From contig NC_090438.1 of assembly GCF_031143425.1 (NCBI RefSeq), forward strand, positions 776,251,138 to 776,315,137: a DNA stretch of 64,000 nt, given 5' to 3'. The stretch is from Pleurodeles waltl (Eukaryota; Chordata; Amphibia; Caudata; Salamandridae). The notes beneath the pieces are model-generated. The model had not been told where the DNA came from, made no database searches, and saw only the letters and a list, made by a program, of their open reading frames with translations. The position numbers and the translations under genes were made by a program. This document shows, piece after piece, positions 54,403-64,000 of this stretch (positions are counted from its first letter, which is position 1; every line of letters begins with the position of its first letter).

Positions 54403-57398
54403 TGTAGGAAAGTACCATCTTGCCTGGCATGTTACCCCCATTTTTCACTGTATATATGTTGTTTTAGTTGTATGTGTCACTGGGACCCTGTTCACCAGGG
54501 CCCCAGTGCTCATAAGTGTGCCTGAATGTGTTACCTGTGTAGTGACTAACTGTCTCACTGAGGCTCTGCTAATCAGAACCTCAGTGGTTATGCTCTCTCA
54601 TTTCTTTCAAATTGTCACTAACAGGCTAGTGACCAATTTTACCAATTTACATTGGCTTACTGGAACACCCTTATAATTCCCTAGTATATGGTACTGAGGT
54701 ACCCAGGGTATTGGGGTTCCAGGAGATCCCTATGGGCTGCAGCATTTCTTTTGCCACCCATAGGGAGCTCTGACAATTCTTACACAGGCCTGCCACTGCA
54801 GCCTGAGTGAAATAACGTCCACGTTATTTCACAGCCATTTTACACTGCACTTAAGTAACTTATAAGTCACCTATATGTCTAACCTTTACCTGGTAAAGGT
54901 TAGGTGCAAAGTTACTTAGTGTGAGGGCACCCTGGCACTAGCCAAGGTGCCCCCACATTGTTCAGGGCCAATTCCCCGGACTTTGTGAGTGCGGGGACAC
55001 CATTACACGCGTGCACTACATATAGGTCACTACCTATATGTAGCTTCACAATGGTAACTCCGAATATGGCCATGTAACATGTCTATGATCATGGAATTGC
55101 CCCCTCTATACCATCCTGGCATAGTTGGCACAATCCCATGATCCCAGTGGTCTGTAGCACAGACCCTGGTACTGCCAAACTGCCTTTCCTGGGGTTTCAC
55201 TGCAGCTGCTGCTGCTGCCAACCCCTCAGACAGGCATCTGCCCTCCTGGGGTCCAACCAGGCCTGGCCCAGGATGGCAGAACAAAGAACTTCCTCTGAGA
55301 GAGGGTGTTACACCCTCTCCCTTTGGAAAATGGTGTGAAGGCAGGGGAGGAGTAGCCTCCCCCAGCCTCTGGAAATGCTTTCTTGGGCACAGATGTGCCC
55401 AATTCTGCATAAGCCAGTCTACACCGGTTCAGGGGACCCCTTAGCCCTGCTCTGGCGCGAAACTGGACAAAGGAAAGGGGAGTGACCACTCCCCTGACCT
55501 GCACCTCCCCTGGGAGGTGTCCAGAGCTCCTCCAGTGTGCTCCAGACCTCTGCCATCTTGGAAACAGAGGTGCTGCTGGCACACTGGACTGCTCTGAGTG
55601 GCCAGTGCCACCAGGTGACGTCAGAGACTCCTTCTGATAGGCTCCTTCAGGTGTTAGTAGCCTATCCTCTCTCCTAGGTAGCCAAACCCTCTTTTCTGGC
55701 TATTTAGGGTCTCTGTCTCTGGGGAAACTTTAGATAACGAATGCAAGAGCTCATCCGAGTTCCTCTGCATCTCTCTCTTCACCTTCTGCCAAGGAATCGA
55801 CTGCTGACCGCGCTGGAAGCCTGCAAAACTGCAACATAGTAGCTAAGACGACTACTGCAACTCTGTAACGCTGATCCTGCCGCCTTCTCGACTGTTTTCC
55901 TGGTGGTGCATGCTGTGGGGGTAGTCTGCCTCCTCTCTGCACTAGAAGCTCCGAAGAAATCTCCCGTGGGTCGACGGAATCTTCCCCCCTGCAACCGCAG
56001 GCACCAAAAAGCTGCATTACCGGTCCCTTGGGTCTCCTCTCAGCACGACGAGCGAGGTCCCTCGAATCCAGCAACTCTGTCCAACTGACTCCCACAGTCC
56101 AGTGACTCTTCAGTCCAAGTTTGGTGGAGGTAAGTCCTTGCCTCACCTCGCTAGACTGCATTGCTGGGAACCGCGACTTTTGCAGCTACTCCGGCCCCTG
56201 TACACTTCCGGCGGAAATCCTTTGTGCACAGCCAAGCCTGGGTCCACGGCACTCTAACCTGCATTGCACGACTTTCTAAGTTGGTCTCCGGCGACGTGGG
56301 ACTCCTTTGTGTAACTTCGGGTGAGCACCGTTTCACGTATCCTCGTAGTGCCTGTTTCTGGCACTTCTCCGGGTGCTACCTGCTGCTAAGAGGGCTCCTT
56401 GTCTTGCTCGACGTCCCCTCTACCTCCTGGTCCAATTTGCGACCTCCTGGTCCCTCCTGGGCCACAGCAGCGTCCAAAAACACTAACCGCACGATTTGCA
56501 GCTAGCAAGGCTTGTTGGCGTTCTTTCGGCGGGAGAACACTTCTGCACGACTCTCCACGGCGAGAGGGATCCGTCCACCAAAGGGGAAGTCTCTAGCCCT
56601 TTTCGTTCCTGCAGAAACCTCAGCTTCTTCTGTCCAGTAGAAGCTTCTTTGCATCCACAGCTGGCATTTCCTGGGCATATGCCCATCTCCGACTTGCTTG
56701 TGACTTTTGGACTTCGTCCCCTTGTTCCACAGGTACCCTAGATTGGAAATCCATCGTTGTTGCATTGTTGGTTTGTGTCTTTCCTGCATTATTCCTCTAA
56801 CACGATTTCTTTATCCTTAGGGGAACTTTAGTGCACTTTGCACTCACTTTTCAGGGTCTTGGGGAGGGTTATTTTTCTAACTCTCACTATTTTCTAATAG
56901 TCCCAGCGACCCTCTACAAGGTCACAAAGGTTTGGGGTCCATTCGTGGTTCGCATTCCACTTTTGGAGTATATGGTTTGTGTTGCCCCTATCCCTATGTG
57001 TCCCCATTGCATCCTATTGTAACTATACATTGTTTGCACTGTTTTCTAAGACTATACTGCATATTTTTGGTATTGTGTATATATATCTTGTGTATATTTC
57101 CTATCCTCTCACTGAGGGTACACTCTAAGATACTTTGGCATATTGTCATAAAAATAAAGTACCTTTATTTTTAGTATAACTGTGTATTGTGTTTTCTTAT
57201 GATATTGTGCATATGACACTAAGTGGTACTGTAGTAGCTTCACACGTCTCCTAGTTCAGCCTAAGCTGCTCTGCTAAGCAACCATTATCTATCAGCCTAA
57301 GCTGCTAGACACCCTATACACTAATAAGGGATAACTGGGCCTGGTGCAAGGTGCAAGTACCCCTTGGTACTCACTACAAGCCAGTCCAGCCTCCTACA
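54403..57398 (+). repeat. 3' LTR of the Gmr1-like element
   Basis: 2,996 bp, the same length as the 5' LTR and offset by 8,278. Differences are single substitutions, for example T to C at the CACCCTTATAA site and G to A in CCAACCAGG. Confidence 0.92.
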
Positions 57399-57403
57399 CT
57401 GCA

Positions 57404-59061
57404 TATCACTGGAGAAGCCAGTGGAGCAAATCGAAGTGTGGCCCCTAAGTATCACACTGGTCCAATAGCCGGTAATGTCCAGACCTGAATGTATAGAGTA
57501 ATTTGCTGCATTGTGGCCATCCTGAATGAGCTTTTAGGGTTGGCCGAATGTCCCCAGGGATAGACGGCAAGATGTCTGTAAATCTAACAAATAGTAATGT
57601 GCAAATACCTTCCATAGAGGCAGCTGGTGCTGACTGACTATAGGCCAAGGTTGACAGAAGAAAACACATGTTTAGTGAATGTTTCCATGCTTTTGGATTC
57701 TCTATCAGGAAGTGGGGTTCACAAACACATTCAGATTAATTCTGCTTGTGGACGCCTGCCCCACTAGGCTTTACAGAGTGGGATGTTGTAAAAGGAAATC
57801 CAGATCCCCGAGGGCAGGCAGAGGTTGCCTTGCTATCTGCAAGTTGACCGGGTGGGAAAGATCCTGGTTTTGCCCAGGGGTCTATCAGCACATTGAAAGA
57901 GCGTTGTTAAAGGAGTGAATTGGTTCTTGAATTGTATGTCCTGGGTTAAGGACCCCAGTCAGGACATTTGTTTTGAACTCTTTGGTGGGTAAGTGAGGTC
58001 CAATACCTTTTCTACTCTCATGACCCAGGTTGCGAAGGAGGCAGATTCCTCTGTTGGCACTGAAGGATTAAGGGAGGCATTACCAATATCTAGAGAGTTC
58101 TCCAGGCCAGTGGCCTTTTGCAAGTCCTAGAACAGGTTTTCATAATCATAAATGTCATCATAGGGGTTATCGTCATCAAAGCTTCATTCAGAATGGGAAT
58201 AAAGGCATGCCATTTGTGACCCTGGACACAGACAAATCTATTGGCTCTGCTTATGGCATCACTGATGTTGTTACAAGTGTCAAGGTGCGGCTTAGTAGTG
58301 TCAGCTGCAGCTCCGAAGGTGGCATCAGACATTGTGCTAGGGCCAGTATCAGCAGAGCCGAGCTCAAGGAAAGGGGCCTACTTTGGATCAAGTGATGCAG
58401 TCAGTGTCTGGAATGGATCTGCTGGTAGTAGTCCAACTGGAGATCATCTCAAATCTTTAGGCCCAAGGGTGCTCTGGTGGGATTCCGAGAGGATCCCAAA
58501 ATGTGGTCCATGGCCAGTCCCAGTTTATAGAGCTGTTGTGGCTTCGCCGATGGTCCTGGAAAATAGAGGAGCATCAGGAGCAGAGTCAGAATCAGTTCCT
58601 TAATTAAGGAAGCATTCTGCAGCCTGTAGGTATGGAGCTGGGCAAATCTGAACGGTGGAAGTGATGGGATGAAGGCGATCCAAGTTTGGGCTTATGTTTT
58701 ATATTTTTCTTGGACTTACCTGGACTTCATGACTTCGATGATGATCGACTGAAAGATTGACATCAGGAGTGAGAACTGGAGTGTGCCCTCAAATGGGACC
58801 ATGTCTTCTTTGATTTCCTTCGGAGTTCCGCAACAGCAAGTTAGGCTGCCAGGTTGCAGATTGCCTTTTTGTGCATCTTCTGCAGCAGTCACACAATGCT
58901 GGGTCATCCTTGGAGTTAAGACATCAGAGGGAGATATCATGGGTGTTGTCCACTTACATTTGGCGCTGACCATCCCTGCATGGTTTGAAACCTGTGATCT
59001 TAGGAGAGAAGATCCCTTCCACACACGGTTGGATTTTGGGGAAAATACATTATGTCAAAAC
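57404..59061 (-). pseudogene. DIRS-D gag-like region, decayed
   Basis: Continues DIRS-D after the Gmr1-like insertion. Related DNA includes the CTTTTGGATTCTCTATC block near 57692, equal to CTCTTGGATTCCCTGTC in DIRS-A. Only short frames remain. Identification rests on DNA similarity and position. Confidence 0.6.
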
Positions 59062-60150
59062 TGATAGGATAAATGGAGCTATGGACCTGTCATGAATGCA
59101 CTAGCCTGTTATGGTTTGATCTGCAAAAAGATCTCCAAATGCAGTAAATATCCCAGTTGGAAGAGAATGTGGCCATTCTGGAAAGTGATCCTTAGATCAG
59201 TTCTGCAAGATTCTCAAAGAATTAGTGACTGCTTTGTCGCTTGTTAACGCGTGCACATGCACATCCCACAGCACACCTCAACTTTTTCCTTGAGGCGGTT
59301 AAGTAGTGTCTATTTACTGTGCATCTGTCTTGAGGAGAAAATTACAAGGTTCTTGCAGTGAATAGAACCTTACTCACGGCACATGAGCAATATTTGCAGA
59401 ACAACGTTTCCAGGCTTCTGAGTGAGCAGTGTCTGAATAGGAAAAATCGCCACATTCATGAGTAGTGTTCCTGAGAGAGAGAGGCTAGTGTTTCATAGTG
59501 TGTTTGAACTCTGATTTCCATAGTGACTCCTTTATGCATAATATCGCTTCAGCGCCAGATTCCAGAAAAAGCAAGAGAGTGAAGACGTAAGTTCAAAGTT
59601 AAAAACAGGGGGACGCATATGACGACTTTGAAATGAAAAGCCTCATGCGGCATTATTTTCTTTAATGAAAGAAAGTTGAACAATATTAAAACAGCAAGAC
59701 AAAATTAAATTGCAAGCATATCAATAATACACATACACACATCTATACAGTTACAAAGAAATAACAATAATAAGAAAAGATGATCGGCCACCTTTGAACA
59801 AAGACATTTAACTAAAAGGATAAAAGGTGGTTTGCATGAAACAAAGTTTAAGCAAATACAGACAGGAATTAATAAAACATTCATAAACAGATTCAAGAAG
59901 AGAGAGAACCTAATTTGAATGCTTAATGAAGAATTGAGTCCCGTTACCTTCTCAATTTATATATACAGAGGAGCTATCCTTCAGATCAGCAGGTAAGAAA
60001 TTATTAGAACGGGATTGTGAATGGGATAGTGAAATAAGGTTGTTGAATTGCAATAAGTGTTATTAAGAATTACAGTTCTGTGTGGTTATTGGTAATGTAT
60101 TGTTGTAACTTATTATAAGTGTCTTCTCAAGTAAACCCAGCACTAGACAA
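59062..60150. other. A/T-rich insert in DIRS-D, unassigned
   Basis: No similarity to DIRS-A, -B or -C by eye. The stretch 59640-60080 is very A/T-rich without an ORF. No terminal repeats were found. Confidence 0.4.
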
Positions 60151-60269
60151 ATTCAAAGTTAGAGAACCAAAAGCACCAGACAACTGAAGCAGTCTCTTTG
60201 TTCCACTTCCCCTTTTCCCTCTGCTGGTGTATGTTGCAGATGTTCATTGTCTGTGGTGTTCAGTGCTAG

Positions 60270-60547
60270 AGAGGATTGTGGATATACCTTCTGCTCCTGT
60301 TGAAATCGATTATCGAAAGGATCCACATCAGAAGGCACAGAAAGAAAGGAGCTGATGTCAGCACATTGATGTGGCAGAGATATAATGGCCCCCAACGTCA
60401 CCTCCAAGGCAGGTTAGACCTGACACGAAGACACACGACACCGCCTACCGAAGCACGAGGAAATTGCCCCCCAAAAAAAAAAAAAATCTCCATATCCAGT
60501 CTGGCGCTTGCAGAGCTTCACAAGATGAGGACTTGTCTCTATGAGAA
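60270..60547. repeat. DIRS-D right (5') terminal repeat
   Basis: GAGCTGATGTCAGCACA (from 60349) matches CTGACGTCAGCACA of DIRS-A. The CATATCCAGTCTGGCGCTTG block and the final TCTCTATGAGA match the family end. It includes an A14 run at 60473-60486. Confidence 0.65.
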
Positions 60548-60700
60548 ATTAAGAAACTTTGCGTGCAATATTCTTAACTGCGTCGATTGTTTTTGCTAAT
60601 AACCTAGTTTCAAATGTACAACAGCTTAATCTATGAGAGCAGCCAAACATAATCCCTTCCTTCAACAGGTGGCACTCCATGGAGAATGCCAATATGCATT
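60548..60700 (-). pseudogene. Possible gag end of the old gypsy element
   Basis: A minus frame reads FETRLLAKTIDAVKNIARK, close to the LTL.KA..IA pattern at the end of vertebrate gypsy gag. It lies just upstream (on minus) of where DIRS-D interrupts the gypsy at 42529. The match is weak. Confidence 0.35.
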
Positions 60701-62196
60701 GTCAGGCATTACTTTCTGTTACAGCAGCTTTAGGACCAACCAAAAGGTGTCCCTCTACTCCTGAGCTCACGACCAAAAGCTCCAGCTCCGGGAATGCTTT
60801 AAAACGAAGGCAAACTAACCGGGAGAGGTATTGTGGGATTTCTAAAAATAAACCTTTCTGGTGGCTGCTGCATGCAATGCAACCACCCATTTTACAACTG
60901 TTGGTTGTGCACCTGCCCTTCCTGGGGACAGCAATGGGAAAGTATGCAAATTTATAATGCTTTTGGGGAGAGTATGAGGCGTTCCATGTCCCCGGGGCTT
61001 GCATATTGAATGAGCGGCAAAGCCACTCTTCGCCTTTAGGTGGCACGGCGCTGCATAGCACATTTATGTTCGTTTTCTTTTTTATTTGGGTGCCCTAATG
61101 AACACCCACATGCTTTTTTGGGGGCTGTTGTGGGGCGAATCACAAGAACCCTGCAGCCTCCGCCGGCTCCCCAATGCGCGTGCTCTTTTCAGTGCCACGT
61201 GGGACCTGGCACACATTCCTGTGCTTCTGCTGTGGCATGAGCAACATACTTTCCTTAGCTACTGCTTGCAGGTGGGAGCGGTGTACTCCCCCCCCCTGCC
61301 CATGCTGATTGCAGTCAGTGGGGGGGGAAGGCCGGCATGCCCACCCCCTGCCTCAAGACATGGTCATGAGGGAGGGCAATGCCCCTAGATCTAAAGTTAA
61401 TGTCCTTGGGATGGAGTCCCTTTGATGATTTGGTGATGTGCCGGTCTTTGGGGAGATGGGGCTCAGGATAGGGCCTCACACATGTTCCACCCCATCATAT
61501 TTTAATAAATTTGGTTGCACTGATCCCCAGGGGACAGGCCCCAGTCCATCCCCGGGGGTAGTTTATCAAAATCCAGTGAAGACCCACACAGTTCTCGCTT
61601 GCTCGATTGTGGGGGACCAGGGTGCCTCTCAGACCTGTAGGGTCAATTTACACAATTATAGGCTCATTTGTCTCCTGGTGGCAAGTCTTGGCCTCCTGGC
61701 CTTTAAAAGGATGTTTTTCAATGAGAACTTGATAACACGGCTCCTTGCGCCAGCCTGTCCTCTGCTTCATTCCCCAGGTCCTCTCCTGCTTGGGGGGGGG
61801 GGGTGTCTACAACAGTCCATCCATAGCCAGCAAACAGAACACCCTCCCTGCTGCACTCCCTGGGTGTCATGGCCTCCTGATTATCTTTCAGGGCACCTGG
61901 ATCTCAGCAAAGAAGTCAGAGGCAAGTCAACAGAAGCCTTGGGGAACACTCCAGGGGCTCCCCACAGGTTCATTACCCCAACTATTCCTCAGGGGGCATA
62001 AGGAGATCTACACCACAGCCCTTGGAGAGAGACAACCTAGTTCTGAGGGTCAGCTGGAGTCAAAGTACCAAAGTCTATCCTTGCTGGAGTATCAGGTAGC
62101 TTCTCCTTCAAGCTTGGCATTCTTTTTCATCACAGAATACAGGTCCAGGGTCTTCTCATCTATCTCTCCCTTGTGCAGTGGTCTTTAAGTAGGGAC
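60701..62196. other. 1.5 kb without a recognised element
   Basis: The longest frame (61438-62001, plus, 187 codons) shows no known domain and no repeat family I can name. There are G-rich runs near 61319-61328 and 61788-61803. Confidence 0.4.
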
Positions 62197-62199
62197 TAA

Positions 62200-62481
62200 G
62201 GGCCTCATTACAACATTGGCGGGCCCAACGACTCCGTTCAAACCGCCAGAAAAAGGCTGGCAGTCGGGGACTCGTAATCCCCTGGGCAGCGCTGCTAGCA
62301 GCGCTGCCCAGGCGGATTATCACCGCCGGGGCAAATGTGGCGGAATACCGCCGGCCCCGGCGGTGCGACCACGGCGCTTCCACCGCAGTCGTAATACCCC
62401 AGGAAGCACCGCCAGCCTGTTGGCAGTGCTTTCGTCATTTTAGCCCTGGTGGTCTCGTACCGCCAGGGTCAAAATGACTCC
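62200..62481. mobile_element. Harbinger-like MITE, 282 bp
   Basis: Ends are GGGCCTCATTACAAC...TTGGCGG and the complement GGAGTCATTTTGACCCTGGCGG, flanked by TAA at 62197-62199 and 62482-62484, the 3-bp TWA duplication of PIF/Harbinger. A perfect 32-bp palindrome lies at 62281-62312. The CCGCC-rich body has no ORF. Confidence 0.72.
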
Positions 62482-62484
62482 TAA

Positions 62485-63087
62485 AATGTTCTGGAAACTA
62501 GGGCCTCCTGGCCAATGTTAGAATGCCAAATAATCACTCCAACCCCTTTCCCAACCCTCCAACAGTATTCAGTGAGAATTCAATATGGCAAGTTTAAGTT
62601 GTCTGTGGACACAGTTTCCATGACAGCCTCAGCTGCGCCCCTAGCAGACACAGCTGCCTGCACCTTTCCACCAAAATTTAAAAGGCTCACCCTTTCTGTG
62701 TGGGCTCCAGGGGTCTGGCCCTCCTCCTTTGTTTCTGTAGGCCTGGGCTGTCCCATCGCAGGTGCAGTGTGACAATCTAATTAACAGATGCAGATTACCT
62801 CCCAGTCCCTATCTTTCCCAGAAACTGTGCCAAGCATGTTCATGGCTATAATATGAGGTAATCCTGCTGGAGAACATAGTAATTAACTTGTACAATACAG
62901 TGAAACACCATAGATTTTCCAGTAAGCATTAAAGGCCTCCACCGTTAAAGCCCACTTATACCACCACCCTGGAAGCCCTGGCCCATCTGTCTTACATGAG
63001 AACATGGTCAATGTTCCCAAGCTGCAGACTCTCAAGCCCCACTGGGTCACTGGAAGGCAAGATGCCCCCACCAGGAGAGATAGATAG
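62485..63087. other. No gene; short GATA repeat at the right edge
   Basis: Nothing recognised up to a (GATA)3-type repeat at 63079-63090, where the LINE coding region begins. Confidence 0.4.
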
Positions 63088-64000
63088 ATAATTTGTACTT
63101 AGCAGATCTGGCGGGGGTTCTTGCCCTCACAAACACACATGCCCCGAAAATCGGGGATCAGATGCTGCTGTCTCATGTACGCGGACAACCTTATGTTGAT
63201 AAGCCATACCAAGATAGGGCTCCAGCATTTGATAAATGCCACCCAGCTATATAATCGGATGCCAACATCTTGTCCGCAAACTTTGAAAAAACCTGTACAA
63301 TGTTAATTAGTAGCAAGGGGAAGTCAGGTGTGGTACTGGAGCAAGACGCAGCTCCTGCAACCACATAAATACAAATACCTGGGGGTCATCACTGATAAGT
63401 CTGGTAATTTTGCGCACCAAAGAGGTAGCATTAGGGGGAAAGACCTGGCCTTAGCAGTATCTTTAAAAAGACTGAAAACAGAATTGAACGGACCATCATT
63501 CACTCCCCTCTTACAGGTAATGAAAGCTAAGCTCTTGCCCACAATAACTTATGGGAGTGAAATTCAAAGAGGAAGAGACTAGCAAATTCTAGACCACACA
63601 ATATACAAAGTTTATCGGATTATCTTCAACCTTCCGAATTACACCTCTCCAGCTCAAATTAGACTGGAGTTCGGTCTACTGAATCAGTCTTTGACACGAC
63701 AAGGTGCATACATAAACGTCCGGAGTACAGTCCGGGAAGCCACTTCAGACTCCCTTAACCATCACCTATGGCAAGAGCTTCAGCCCAAGAATGCCTCACC
63801 TGCCAGAGTCTACCTAGAAGATTCATTGAGGAAGACAGGGCTCCCTGATCAATGGGGCACTCCAACTTGGCACAGTGTCTTCAAAAAAGCAGTCTAGAGG
63901 TCAGTTAGGCTCCAGTGCTCAATGGAGGATAAAGCAGCCTTCCTTCTCAAGAAGGTTCCATGCCTGAATGACACGGAACACCTATACAACTCTGTGCCCA
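63088..64000 (+). pseudogene. LINE reverse transcriptase fragment, running off the window
   Basis: Plus frames read NLYLADLAGVLA, then LMYADNLMLISHTK (the YADD motif, here YADN), then KYLGVITDKSGNFAHQRGS and LLQVMKAKLLPTITYGSEI, the RT thumb of a non-LTR retrotransposon. The parts are in different frames, with shifts near 63150 and 63330 and a stop near 63580. A last frame (63691-63897) continues the same protein. The clade is not certain. The 5' part is absent and the 3' end is outside the window. Confidence 0.75.

Larger units (their letters stand above)
46125..57398 (+). mobile_element. Gmr1-like Ty3/gypsy LTR retrotransposon, 11.3 kb, young
   Basis: Two 2,996-bp LTRs (46125-49120 and 54403-57398) start TGTAGGA and end TCCTACA. 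Target duplication CTGCA is at 46120-46124 and 57399-57403. I count roughly 20 differences between the LTRs by eye, under 1%. Between them lie gag-protease, integrase-RT and RNase H. The pol order integrase before RT, with a gypsy-type integrase, is the mark of the Gmr1 group. The element is inserted in DIRS-D. It is defective by an amber codon after the protease and a frameshift before RNase H. Confidence 0.93.
42530..60547 (-). mobile_element. DIRS-D: full-span DIRS element split by the Gmr1-like element
   Basis: The left end is at 42530 (CACTTACTTTCAGTAGCACC), the internal complementary region at about 42907-43005 and the right terminal repeat at about 60270-60547, ending TCTCTATGAGAAAT. 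The DIRS homology stops at 46119 and resumes at 57404, exactly at the CTGCA duplication of the Gmr1-like element. Its own length is about 6.7 kb, including extra inserts at 43074-43740 and around 59062-60150. Genes are strongly decayed. Confidence 0.8.

Noticed and set aside
61438..62001. 187-codon plus-strand ORF as a host exon or gene
   Set aside because: No domain, low-complexity runs and no splice or homology support.
1..64000. tRNA, rRNA, CRISPR arrays or bacterial operon signals
   Set aside because: None seen. The content is eukaryotic mobile elements throughout.

Overview
This window looks like intergenic or intronic DNA from a vertebrate with a very large, transposon-rich genome. A salamander, probably a newt, fits best. 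The reasons are the mix of families present: several DIRS tyrosine-recombinase retrotransposons, a Gmr1-like Ty3/gypsy element with 3-kb LTRs, Penelope-like elements, a piggyBac copy, hAT and Harbinger MITEs and LINE tails. The species assignment is inference. I recognise no host exon, tRNA, rRNA or CRISPR array.

Layout. 1-1289: 5' end of a DIRS element on the minus strand (DIRS-A). 1395-11618: a solo LTR of the Gmr1-like group, split by a 7.45-kb head-to-head inverted pair of Penelope-like elements (1931-9381) with a 15-bp target duplication and a hammerhead-ribozyme-like motif in each arm. 11624-13456: a weak L1-like tail, a CR1/L2-type LINE 3' end and a broken gypsy integrase. 13457-19111: a near full-length, decayed DIRS (DIRS-B) inserted inside that integrase. 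19390-19590: a second LINE 3' end. 19591-23119: unassigned.

23120-60700 is a nested stack built in one old gypsy element lying on the minus strand. Its gag/protease/RT/RNase H/integrase remnants survive as pieces at 60548-60700, 41381-42529, 34673-34837, 30675-30920 and 23678-24501. Reading can be followed across the insertions that broke it: a 6.2-kb piggyBac (24506-30670), a hAT-like MITE (30921-34672) that itself holds a solo LTR (31363-34402) that in turn holds a 799-bp insert with a 15-bp duplication, a DIRS pair (34838-41380), and DIRS-D (42530-60547). DIRS-D is in turn split by a young 11.3-kb Gmr1-like LTR retrotransposon (46125-57398) with 2,996-bp LTRs and a 5-bp target duplication.

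The Gmr1-like element is the best preserved unit. ORF1 carries a coiled coil, a SCAN-like capsid, a zinc knuckle and a DTG protease. ORF2, in the same frame after one amber codon, carries integrase and then reverse transcriptase. RNase H follows in a shifted frame next to a G19 polypurine tract. 60548-64000 holds a possible gag remnant, unassigned sequence, a 282-bp Harbinger-like MITE (62200-62481) and the start of a LINE reverse transcriptase running off the window.
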